This document shows, piece by piece, positions 51,592 to 60,274 of a stretch of DNA of 64,000 nt (positions within the stretch are counted from its first letter, which is position 1; every line of letters starts with the position of its first letter). The notes under the pieces were generated by a model. That model searched no databases. It was not told the DNA's origin and worked only from the letters and a program-made list of their open reading frames with translations. The DNA comes from Pseudoxanthomonas sp. NC8 (GTDB lineage Bacteria > Pseudomonadota > Gammaproteobacteria > Xanthomonadales > Xanthomonadaceae), in NCBI GenBank assembly GCA_025232375.1, contig CP060419.1:2107001-2171000 (forward strand), written 5' to 3'. The position numbers and the translations under genes were made by a program.

Positions 51592-52036
51592 TCAGGGAGC
51601 CGCCGCAGCGGCCTGGTAGATGTCGGGACGCAGGATTTCCATCAGCGTCTGCGGCCGCGAAGGCGCATCGAAGCCGTACTGCGCATACAGGCCATGGGCA
51701 TCGCCCGTGGCCAGCATGAAGCGACGCAGGCCCTGCAGCTGCGGATGGGCCATGACCGCGTCCATCAGGGCCTTGCCGAAACCGCGCCCGCGCTGCGACG
51801 GCAGCACGAACACGTCGGCCAGGTAGCCGAAGGTCGCGCCATCGGTGGTGACCCGGGCGAAGGCGACCTGGCCGACGCCGTCCCAGGTAGCCGCCGAAGC
51901 ACAGCGAACCGGCGATCGCCCGCTCCACCGTCGCGCGCGGAATTCCACGGCTCCAGTACGCTTCCTCCGAAAGGAAGCGGTGGACGAGATCCACGTCCAG
52001 TTCGTCGCGTTCGGTGCTGATGCGCAGTGCGTCCAA
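51592..52036 (-). CDS. GNAT acetyltransferase
   Basis: About 148 residues. Opens with RISTERDELDVDLVHRFLSE, AYWSRGIPRATVERAI, then the acetyl-CoA core YLADVFVLPSQRGRGFGKAL (Q/R-x-x-G-x-G/A) and a C-terminal ATGDAHGLYAQYGFDAP. GNATs of this form are common and of unknown substrate. One frame change near 51887-51890 before WDGVGQVAF. The start is a TTG at 52036, three bases from the next gene end, so the two GNAT genes are coupled. Both lie between argG and argE'. Confidence 0.8.
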
Positions 52037-52038
52037 GC

Positions 52039-52503
52039 TCAGAGCTTCCTGGCGAATTCGACGAAATCCGTATCGCGCGCCCAGCCCTCGGCCGCGTAGA
52101 GCGACTGCGCCGGCACGTTGTCGACCGCGGTCGACAGCACCAGCTTCACCGCCCCGCGCGAACGCGCCGCGTCGCCGGCGCCGCGCAGCAGCGCGCGGGC
52201 CACGCCGCGGCCGCGCGCGTCGGCGGCGACGAACAGGTCGTTGAGGATCTCGATCGGCGCGGTGCCGACCGAGGTGAAGGACGGGTACAGCTGGACGAAG
52301 CCCAGCGCCACGCCCTGCGCGTCCTCGGCCAGCAGCAGGTGCGAGTCGCCCCGCTCCAGTCGCTCGCGCAGGAACGCACCGGCGCGCACCGGGTCCGAGG
52401 GCTGCCCGTAGAACACACGGTAGCCGTCGAACAGCGCGGCCAGCGCCGGCAGGTCGCCCAGGCCGGCACTGCGCACCGCGAAGCTGGAGCTGGTCTCGCT
52501 CAT
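52039..52503 (-). CDS. GNAT acetyltransferase
   Basis: Intact, 154 residues. Core VAADARGRGVARALLRGAGD with R-G-x-G-x-A for acetyl-CoA, preceded by HLLLAEDAQGVALGFVQLYP and APIEILNDLFV, followed by VPAQSLYAAEGWARDTDFVE. Such enzymes often acetylate amino groups of small molecules; placement after argG in the arginine operon invites a role with amino acids, but nothing in the sequence proves it. Its stop is three bases from the TTG of the next GNAT gene. Confidence 0.85.
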   Translation of the reverse strand: MSETSSSFAVRSAGLGDLPALAALFDGYRVFYGQPSDPVRAGAFLRERLERGDSHLLLAEDAQGVALGFVQLYPSFTSVGTAPIEILNDLFVAADARGRGVARALLRGAGDAARSRGAVKLVLSTAVDNVPAQSLYAAEGWARDTDFVEFARKL

Positions 52504-52515
52504 CGGCCCATCACC

Positions 52516-53720
52516 TCAGCGGTTGACCTCTGCCCACAGCGTGCTGCTCATGCCGAACAGCTTGATGAAGCCCTCGGCCTCCTCCACGCCCCAGTCGGCG
52601 GACTGCGCGTAGGTGGCGCCCTTGGCGTTGAGAATGTGCGGCGAGCGGATCGCCACCGCATCGACGCGGCCGCCGCGGGTCTCCAGCACCACCTCGCCGT
52701 TGACCTGCGACTGCGACGACTCAGGAACGCTTCCAGGTCGGTCTTCAGCGGGTCGTGGTAGAAGCCTTCGTACACCAGCTCCACCCACTTGCGCGCCACG
52801 TCCGGCTTGAAGCGGTTCTGCTGCTTGCTCAGCACCGCCTCCTCCAGCGCGCGGTGCGCGGCCAGCAGCGCGGTGATGCCCGGCGCCTCGAACACGATCC
52901 GGCCCTTCAGGCCGATCACGGTGTCGCCGGTGTACATGCCGCGGCCGACGCCGTACTGGGCGAACATGGTGTTGAGCTTGGTAAGGATCTTCGCGCCTTC
53001 CAGCGGCTTGCCGTCCAGCTCCACCGCCTCGCCCCGCACGAACTTCAGGGTCACGGTCAGCGGCTCGGCCGGCCAGGCCGCGCGCGGCGCGCACCAGCCG
53101 CGCGCGCCCTCGCCCGGGGCTTCCCACTTGTCGATCTCGCCGCCGGACATGGTCACGCCGAGCAGGTTCTCGTTGATCGTGTAGTTCTTCTGCTTGGCGC
53201 GCACCTCGAAGCCACGTTCCTCGAGGTACTTCTGCTCGTAGGCACGGGTCTGGGTGTGCTCCTTCTGGATTTCGCGGATCGGCGCGACGATGCGGTAGTC
53301 GCCCTGCGCCTTGACCGCCAGGTCGAAGCGCACCTGGTCGTTGCCCATGCCGGTGCAACCGTGGGCAATGGCGTTCGTACCCAGCTCGGTGGCGCGCGCC
53401 AGCGCGGCGTCGACGATCAGGTAACGGTCGGAAACCAGCAGCGGGTACTGGCCCCGGTAACCCTCGCCCGCGCGGACGAACGGCTTGACGAACCCGTTCC
53501 AGATCGCATCGCCGCCATCGACGGTGACGTGGCTGGCCACGCCCAGCTCGGCCGCGCGCGCCTCGATGAAGGCGCGCTCCTCGGCGTCCACGCCGCCGGT
53601 ATCGGCGAACACGGTGTGCACGTTCCAGCCCTGTTCCTTCAGGTAGGGGACGCAGAAGCTGGTGTCCAGGCCGCCGGAGAAAGCCAGGACGATGTCGCGG
53701 GATTGGTTCGGGTTGCTCAT
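52516..53720 (-). CDS. argG: Argininosuccinate synthase
   Basis: About 400 residues. ATP pyrophosphatase loop [30 protein letters not shown], and the long central [20 protein letters not shown]. One frame change near 52724 after LEAFL, then [20 protein letters not shown] continues to the stop at 52516. Start ATG 53720 gives the family N-terminus. Follows the carbamoyltransferase gene by 47 bases. Confidence 0.95.
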
Positions 53721-53767
53721 GTGCGGGGGTTCCGTGGGGAATGCTTGGGGATTGCGGGTATGCGGGC

Positions 53768-54778
53768 TCAGCGGACCAGCGCGGCCATGACCGCCTTCTG
53801 CACGTGCAGGCGGTTCTCGGCCTCGTCAATGGCAATACAGTTGGGCGAGTCCATCACCGCGTCGGTCGCTTTCACGTTCCGGCGCAGCGGCAGGCAGTGC
53901 GAGAACACGCCGTTGTTGGTCAGCGCCATCTTCGCCTCGTCGACGATGAAGTGCTTGTACTGGTCGCGGATCGGCTTCTCCGGCTCCCAGTTGCCGAAGT
54001 ACGGCAGCGCACCCCAGCTCTTGGCGTAGACCACGTCGGCACCGCTGTAAGCGGACTCGATGTCGTGGCTGACCCGGAACGAGCCGCCGCTCTCGGCGAC
54101 GTTGTCGTTGGCCCAGCCGATGTAGCGCTCGTCGAGGACGTACTCCGGGGTCGGGCACAGCAGGGTCACGTCCATGCCCATGCGGGTGGCGATCGTCAGC
54201 GCCGAGTTGGCCACCGCGGTGTTCAGCGGCTTGGGGTGGTAGGTCCCAGGTCAGCACGTACTTCTTGCCGCGCAGGTCGGAGGTACCGAAGTGTTCCTGC
54301 AGGGCAAGCGCGTGGGCCAGCTCCTTGGCACGGATGGGTGATCGTCTCCATGTTGATCACCGGCACCGTCGAATACTTCGCGAAGGCCTTGAGCACGTGG
54401 TCCTCGCGGTCGTAGCTCCAGTCCTTGAACTTCGGGAACGCACGCACGCCGATCAGGTCGACGTAGCGGGCCAGCACCCGCGCCACTTCGGCGATGTGCT
54501 CCTCGGTGTCGCCGTCCATCACCGTGCCCAGGTCGAACTCGATCGGCCACGCGTCCTTGCCCGGCTGCAGGACGATGGCGTGGCCGCCGAGCTGGAACGC
54601 ACCCAGCTCGAAGCTGGTGCGGGTGCGCATGGACGGGTTGAAGAACACCAGCGCGATCGACCTGCCCTTGAGTTCGCCGCCCAGCTTGTTGCGCTTGAAC
54701 AGCGCGGCCTGGGGTCAGCAGCGCATCCAGCTCCTGACGGCTCCAGTCCCAGGTGTTGAGGAAGTGCTTGAGCGACAT
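53768..54778 (-). CDS. argF': N-acetylornithine carbamoyltransferase
   Basis: About 336 residues, aspartate/ornithine carbamoyltransferase fold. The carbamoyl phosphate site is [20 protein letters not shown] rather than the STRTR of ordinary ornithine enzymes, and [20 protein letters not shown] is the diagnostic segment of the N-acetylornithine enzyme of Xanthomonas. Also ETITHPCQ, and [19 protein letters not shown] near the C-terminus. Frame breaks near 54712, 54340 and 54243 (CCTGGGACC for CCTGGACC on the minus strand). First gene of the arginine operon; a strong hairpin lies in its leader. Confidence 0.93.
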
Positions 54779-54882
54779 CGATCGTTCCCTTGCGTGTTGG
54801 CGGCCCGGTGCGGGCGAAGCGTGAAGCGGTGTTGTCTCAGGTTTTCTTTGCCGTTGAAACTTTCGCCCGGGCCAGAAACGAA

Positions 54883-54909
54883 AAAACCCAGCCTATAGGG
54901 CTGGGTTTT
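54883..54909 (-). terminator. Perfect hairpin with A/T flanks in the argF' leader
   Basis: AAAACCCAGCC and GGCTGGGTTTT form an 11-bp perfect stem (54883-54893 with 54899-54909, loop TATAG); on the minus strand it is followed by more T (54881-54886 are all A on plus). It lies 105 bases upstream of the argF' start on the operon's own strand, so it is either the end of an upstream minus-strand transcript or an attenuator of the arginine operon. Confidence 0.75.
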
Positions 54910-55106
54910 CCGAACGGACAGCACGACGCTCCGGTCACCCAGCGGAAATGTGGGATTCCGGTCGGCGCGCGCGCGAGGTCATCCCGGAGGCCATCCGGGC
55001 GGCGCTTGCGGCGTGCGGCTGCAGGTCGGTGTTCATGGGGCACGCATGGTCGCATGCGGGCGGACGCAGGCGCAAGCACCGGCGCGCCGGTGCAGGGGGC
55101 GCCCGC

Positions 55107-55642
55107 TCAGGGGGCCGACAGGGCCGGCGCTTCGGCTTCCCACGGCGTGACCGACACGCGGACACGCAGGCGGTTGCCCGGGTCCTCTGCCAGCCGCGAG
55201 CGGTACTTCGTGCCCTTGTAGACGTAGTCCACGTCGTAGGCGATCGGACGCTGGAACTGGCGGTCGACCTGCAGACCAGGTGGCAGTTCTCGCGCCTGGG
55301 CGGCGTCGCCACGGAGGGTGCCGGCGCCGGCTCGGCCGCTGCTTCGCTGGTGAACGCGCCCCTGATCGAATCCCACATGCGCGAGAGCGCGCCCGGTTCC
55401 GGTTTCTTCTCGGCCTGCTTCTGCGTCACGGGCGGCAGCGGCTCGCAGCGTTGCTCCGTGCGCGAGGCGCGCAGGGTCTGGTAGACGGGCTCCACGCGCA
55501 GCACCTGGGCGTAGTCGATCTTGATGTTCTCCGCCGGGACCACCCGGATCCGGCTTTCGGCTTGCCCTCCCTCCCAGGCCACTACCGGCTGCAATGCGCA
55601 GCAGCCTATGCCCAGCAGCGTGAGTTCCAGCAAGCGGCGCAT
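55107..55642 (-). CDS. Secreted hypothetical protein, glycine-zipper-family-like C-terminus
   Basis: About 178 residues. Signal peptide [23 protein letters not shown] with cysteines near the cleavage region (possible lipoprotein). Middle: [22 protein letters not shown], a Pro/Glu/Ala linker, then a C-terminal [31 protein letters not shown] that resembles the end of bacterial outer-membrane lipoproteins of the glycine-zipper type (DPG-x-R-L-x-V-x-V). No glycine zipper is present, so the fold link is tentative. A frame change near 55277 lies before [13 protein letters not shown]. Divergent from cysS, and likely its own unit. Confidence 0.65.
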
Positions 55643-55817
55643 CGGGACCGGTGTCGATCAGGGGTGGGATCACAGTTTAGGCGGGCCGCCTTGCAGCCCG
55701 CTGAACCGCCAACCGGAATGCGCTCCCCGCATCGCCCGGACCACTTCATGGCCGAAAACGGCCGACACCTGCGTTCGCCACGCTAGAATCGCGGGCAACC
55801 CACCTGCGCCTGCACCG

Positions 55818-57188
55818 ATGCCCCTGCGCCTGTACAACAGCCTGACCCGCCGGGTCGAGGCGTTCGCGCCGCTCGATCCCGCCTGCCCGACCATGTACCT
55901 GTGTGGACCGACCGTCTACAACTACGTGCACATCGGCAACGCACGTGGCCCGGTGGTGTTCGACGTGCTGGCGGCGCTGCTGCGCCGGCGCCACGGCGCC
56001 CTGAAGTACGCGCGCAACATCACCGACGTCGACGACAAGATCAATGCCGCCGCGGCCGCGCAGGGCGTGCCCATCTCGGCGGTCACCGACCGCTTCGCCG
56101 CCGCCTACCGCGAGGACATGGCCGCCTGGGCGTCACTCCGCAGGACATCCAGCCGGAAGCCACCACGCACGTTCCGCAGATGATCGCCATGATCGAGCGG
56201 CTGATCGGAAGCGGCCACGCCTACGCCGCCGAAGGCCACGTCCTGTTCTCGGTGGCCAGCTTTCCGGCGTACGGCCAGCTCTCCCGACGCGATCCGGAGG
56301 AAATGCTGGCCGGAGCGCGCGTCGAGGTCGCCCCCTACAAGCGCGACGCCGGCGACTTCGTGCTGTGGAAGCCCTCGACGCCCGACCTGCCCGGCTGGGA
56401 CTCGCCCCAGGGCCGCGGGCGCCCGGGCTGGCACATCGAATGCTCGGCCATGGCCGGCGCCCACCTGGGCGAGACCATCGACATCCACGCCGGCGGCATC
56501 GACCTGCAGTTCCCGCACCACGAGAACGAGATCGCGCAGAGCCAGTGCGCGCATGGCGGCAAGGTCTTCGCCCGCTTCTGGCTGCACAACGGCATGCTCA
56601 ACTTCGGCGGCGCCAAGATGAGCAAGTCGGTCGGCAACATCGAGCGCGTGCACGACCTGGTACGCAAACACCCGCCCGAAGCGCTGCGCTACGCCCTGCT
56701 CTCGGCCCAGTACCGGCAACCGCTGGACTGGTCGGACGCGCTGATCGAGCAGTCGGTGCGCACCTGGACCGGCTGTACGGCACGTTGCGCGACCTCGCCG
56801 GCATCGAAGCCGTACCTGCCATCCCGCGGGCGGTGGAGGATGCCCTGGAGGACGACCTCAACACTCCGCTGGCCCTGTCCGAGGTGGCCCGCATCGCCGG
56901 CGAGGCACGCAAGGCCACCGGCGCAGGCGACCGTGCCCGGCTGAAGGGCGAACTGCTCGGGGCCGGGCTGGCGCTGGGCGTGCTGCAGCAGGCACCGGAG
57001 GCCTGGTTCACCCGCGGCGCCTCCGGCGAGGACGACCACCGCATCCAGGCCTGGTGGAGGAACGCACCGCAGCCAAGAAGGCGCGCGATTTCGCCCGCGC
57101 CGATGCGATCCGCGACCAGCTGTCCGGCGAAGGCATCCTGCTGGAAGACACGCCGCAAGGCGTACGCTGGGTGCGGAAACGCGCCTGA
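55818..57188 (+). CDS. cysS: Cysteinyl-tRNA synthetase
   Basis: About 457 residues, class I. Seen: [20 protein letters not shown] with the HIGH-like HIGN, zinc-site regions [14 protein letters not shown] and [16 protein letters not shown], and [16 protein letters not shown]. The C-terminal helical domain ends [10 protein letters not shown]. Frame changes near 56130 (GCCTGGGCG for GCCCTGGGC), 56768 and 57053 (GCCTGG and ACCTGG contexts). Start ATG 55818 gives [20 protein letters not shown], typical. Confidence 0.95.
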
Positions 57189-57348
57189 CGCACGCCCTCG
57201 GCGTGCGTTGCGCCCGCCGACGCCCGGCCCACCCGGGCGATCCGGAGCGAAGGGGGTCCTGCGCCAGGGACGGCAACCGTCCTGCTGCCGGGACCTGCTC
57301 CCCCGACATGGCGATTTCCCGGCCCCATGCCCTATTCCGAGTAACGAC

Positions 57349-57788
57349 GTGACCGATACCACCTTCCCCTCGAACCCACCGCCGCGCTGGCGCAGGCCGC
57401 GATCAAGGAGGAGTTCGCCTTCTTCAGCGACTGGTCCGAACGCTACCAGTACCTGATCGACCTCGGTCGCAAGCTGCCGGCGTTCCCCGAAGAATGGAAG
57501 GCCGAGGAGCACCGGCTGCACGGCTGCCAGTCGCTGGTCTGGATCGTGCCGCAGGGCAACCGCGACAGGCTGCACTTCCAGGCGGTCAGCGACTCGGCGA
57601 TCGTCTCCGGACTGATCTTATGGCCCTGCGCGTCTATTCGGGCCGCTCCGCCGCGGAAATCCTTACCACCGAACCGGACTACATCGCCGACATCGGCCTT
57701 GGCCCGGCACCTTTCGCCGACACGCAGCAACGGCCTGGCCTCCCTGCTGGCCTTCATCCGCGACACCGCCCGCATCCAGCAGGCCTGA
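57349..57788 (+). CDS. sufE: SufE family cysteine desulfurase accessory protein
   Basis: About 145 residues. SufE accepts persulfide sulfur from a cysteine desulfurase for Fe-S assembly; the acceptor Cys is seen in [14 protein letters not shown]. Also [17 protein letters not shown] and [14 protein letters not shown]. Frame changes near 57370, at 57617-57623 (CTTATGG for CCTGG) and near 57703 and 57735. GTG 57349 is the probable start (MTDTTFP...). The MFS gene begins one base past its stop. No sufS or other suf genes are nearby. Confidence 0.88.
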
Positions 57789-57789
57789 G

Positions 57790-59035
57790 ATGGGCGAAGG
57801 ACAGGCCCTGGCCATTCCCTCGCCGCTGCGCGAGCCAGGCTATCGCGTCCTGCTGGGTTACCGGCTGTGCGCGATCCTGTCCTACCAGATCGTCGCGGTC
57901 ACCGTCGGCTGGCACGTCTACGAGCTGACCCGCAATCCGTTCGCGCTGGGCCTGATCGGCCTTGGCCGAGGTCCTGCCGTTCATCGGCATGGCGCTGTTC
58001 GCCGGCTATCTGGTCGACCACCTGCCCAAGCGCCGCCTGGGCGCGGCGGCCTGCACGGGCCTGGCCGCCACCGCGCTGCTGCTCACCCTCGTCTCCAGCG
58101 GCCGCCTCGCCCCCGGCGCGACCTTAGCCGATCTACGCGGCGATCGTGCTGACCGGGCTGGTCCGCTCGTTCCTGACTCCCGTCTACACCGCGCTGTTCG
58201 CCCAAGTGCTGCGCCGCGAGCAGTTCGCGCGCGGGGCAGGCATCGGCAGCATCGCCTTCCAGACCGCACTGGTCTGCGGTCCGGCGCTGGGCGGAGTAAT
58301 GGTCGGCTGGGCCGGCACGACCGCCGCCTACGCGCTGGCCGCGGCACTGGCCCTGGTCGCCGGCGCGGTGCTGCTGGCCCTGCGCGTGTCCGAGCCGCCC
58401 ACCACCGGGCCGCGCGCACCGGTGTTCGGCAGCATCCGCGAAGGCCTGCGCTTCGTCTTCAACACCCAGGTGATGCTCGCCGCGCAGGCACTGGACCTGT
58501 TCGCGGTGCTGTTCGGCGGCGCGATCTCGCTGGCGCCGGCCTTCATCACCGAGATCCTGCACTACGGTCCGGAAGGACTGGGCATCCTGCGCGGCGCACC
58601 GGCACTGGGCGCGGTGGCCGTCGGCATCCTGCTCGCCCGACACCCGCCGGGACGCCACGCCGGCCGCCTGCTGCTGTACGCGGTGGCCGGTTTCGGCCTG
58701 TGCATTATTGGCTTTGGCCTGTCGCGGCACTTCTGGCTGTCGGCGCTGTTCCTGCTGCTGTCGGGAATATGCGACGGCGTGTCGGTGGTGCTGCGCACGA
58801 CGATCATGCAGCTGGTCACCCCCGACGGCATGCGCGGGCGCGTGGCCTCGATCAACGGCATCTTCATCGGCTCGTCCAATGAACTGGGGGCGTTCTACGC
58901 CGGCTCGATGGCACGCCTGCTCGGCCTTGGTGCCGGCGGTGGTGCTCGGCGGCTTCGTCACCCCTGGGCGTGGTCGCCACCACTGCGGCCAAGGCGCCGC
59001 GACTGCGGCGGCTGGACCTGAAGGACCTGCAGTAG
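57790..59035 (+). CDS. MFS transporter
   Basis: About 415 residues, 12 hydrophobic helices. First half: YRVLLGYRLCAILSYQIVAV TVGWHVYELTRNPFALGLIG and an MFS motif A-like loop YLVDHLPKRRLGAA between helices 2 and 3; second half: FITEILHYGPEGLGILRGAP, GICDGVSVVLRTTIMQLVTP and RVASINGIFIGSSNELGAF. The pattern matches the group often annotated as enterobactin exporter-like (EntS/MFS_3). Substrate unknown. Frame breaks at 57960-57965 (CCTTGG), near 58130, at 58925-58930 (CCTTGG) and near 58962. Coupled to sufE. Confidence 0.85.
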
Positions 59036-59067
59036 CCATCTAGATCGACACAACGGAGCTTAGCCCG

Positions 59068-59726
59068 CTAGAACGCATCCAGAAGCACGGCGCACAGGTT
59101 GTGGCTTGCATGTGCCACGACGCATTCGCCCACTCCACGGCGGCGCGCTAGGAAGCACATCACCAGCGAGAACACGAAACTGGCATGCATGTGTGAGTAA
59201 TGCAGTAGAGCAAAGAGCAGTGAGACGAGTATCGCAGCCGCGCCACCGGTCCAACTGCCTTCGAAGACACAGGCAAAAGCCGCGCCCTGAAAATCGCCTC
59301 TTCCAATAGCGGCTGCACGAAGCCCGTGAGTAAGAGAGTGATCGTCAAATACGGATAGAAGCGTCCTGCAGGCAAGGCGGAACGCGCATCGTTGTTGGGG
59401 AACGTTCCATCCATGGCATACGTCACCGCTATCGAGCCTGCGAACAACACCACCCCGATCAACGAGGAAACGAACAATCCATGTCTTCGTGGCCGTCGCA
59501 TCGGAGCCACCATATTGCCGAGCCGCGACCTGTCGAATATCCAAGCGCCGAGAGCCAGCCCTATGGCGAGGATGATGGACGGTGTCACCTGCTTCAGCAG
59601 CCAGAACGCTTGAAGTTCCCGTATCGACTTCGATACTGGGACCATGGCTAGGCCGGTAAGCAGGATCACCCCGAAGAAATGGAGCAGGCTGAGTCCAAGA
59701 TCTAGAACCGCCCTTCTTTCAAGCAT
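59068..59726 (-). CDS. CPBP intramembrane protease (Abi/Rce1-like), frameshifted
   Basis: About 218 residues, strongly hydrophobic (for example LGLSLLHFFGVILLTGLAMV and ITLLLTGFVQPL). The three CPBP motifs are present in order: EEAIFR (residues 142-147), FALLH, and HASHN near the C-terminus, which in Rce1-type enzymes form the catalytic Glu/His site. One base is missing near 59283-59290 (CAGGGCG for an expected CAGGGGCG), splitting motif 1 from the rest. Start ATG 59726 has GGAG six bases upstream. It lies behind the double-glycine-leader peptide gene; in other bacteria such neighbours act in immunity to, or processing of, bacteriocins. Local G+C is low: 30 of 60 bases in 59161-59220. Confidence 0.8.
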
Positions 59727-59771
59727 GTAGCGCTCCAGAGTAGCCCAGCGTCCAGATGGATGCAGTTCCCT

Positions 59772-59801
59772 AAAACGCGCCGCCACATCCGCGGCGGCGC
59801 G
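59772..59801 (-). terminator. Intrinsic terminator between the leader-peptide gene and the CPBP gene
   Basis: Perfect 9-bp GC stem CGCGCCGCC/GGCGGCGCG (59776-59784 with 59793-59801, 8-base loop) followed on the minus strand by TTTT (59772-59775), 17 bases after the small gene's stop. It would end most transcripts of the peptide gene and let few reach the protease gene. Confidence 0.75.
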
Positions 59802-59817
59802 CAAGCGCTTCTTGCCG

Positions 59818-60018
59818 TCAGAAGAAGCTCTTGAACACGGCGATCGCGTTCTCGGCGAGCTGACCGACTCCGTTTGCGATGTCGTTTGCCATATTGCCCA
59901 ACGAACTCTGCGGGCAGTCAATGACATCGTACTCGCGGCTCGGGCCGCAGCCCTCGACCTTCGAAGCTTCCGCACCACCAGAAACGGCGACGAGCTCCAT
60001 CTCATTCAGGTTACGCAT
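59818..60018 (-). CDS. Double-glycine-leader peptide, bacteriocin-like precursor
   Basis: 66 residues. The first 15, MRNLNEMELVAVSGG, match the leader of class II bacteriocins and microcins (hydrophobic residues at set spacing, then Gly-Gly). The predicted core of 51 residues starts AEASKVEGCGPSREYDVIDC, holds two cysteines at 24 and 35 that could form a disulfide, and then a helix-prone stretch SLGNMANDIANGVGQLAENA ending IAVFKSFF. Start ATG 60018 is set by AAGGAG eight bases upstream (60027-60032); a longer frame from 60111 lacks support. No dedicated peptidase-containing ABC transporter is coded in this window. Killing activity is not shown by sequence; a signalling peptide is the alternative. 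Confidence 0.75.
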   Translation of the reverse strand: MRNLNEMELVAVSGGAEASKVEGCGPSREYDVIDCPQSSLGNMANDIANGVGQLAENAIAVFKSFF

Positions 60019-60026
60019 TGCTAACA

Positions 60027-60032
60027 CTCCTT
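60027..60032 (-). promoter_or_regulatory. Strong ribosome binding site of the bacteriocin-like gene
   Basis: AAGGAG, complementary to the 16S tail, eight bases before ATG 60018. It fixes the start within a longer open frame. Upstream, to 60194, no convincing promoter elements were recognised beyond a possible TTGACC. Confidence 0.75.
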
Positions 60033-60194
60033 GTTCAATGGCGCACACCCTGCGCTTGGGACGGGATCGGGTCAAGCGACCGAGCAAACCCGCATCACAT
60101 CTATCGCACACCGAATGATCGCGGGGGATAGCTCCAGACCTGAATTAACTGCCAGAAATTTCCGAACATGGGGAAGATGAGCGGCCGGAAACAG

Positions 60195-60216
60195 AAAACC
60201 CGCCGATTGCGGCGGG
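60195..60216 (-). terminator. Intrinsic terminator of dksA
   Basis: CCCGCCG/CGGCGGG stem (60199-60205 with 60210-60216, loop ATTG) followed on the minus strand by TTTT (60195-60198), 58 bases after the dksA stop. Confidence 0.85.
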
Positions 60217-60274
60217 CGTTCTGGCAGCCATGCGCATGTGCGCATAGCAAAAACATCCATCTGAAACCGTAGGC

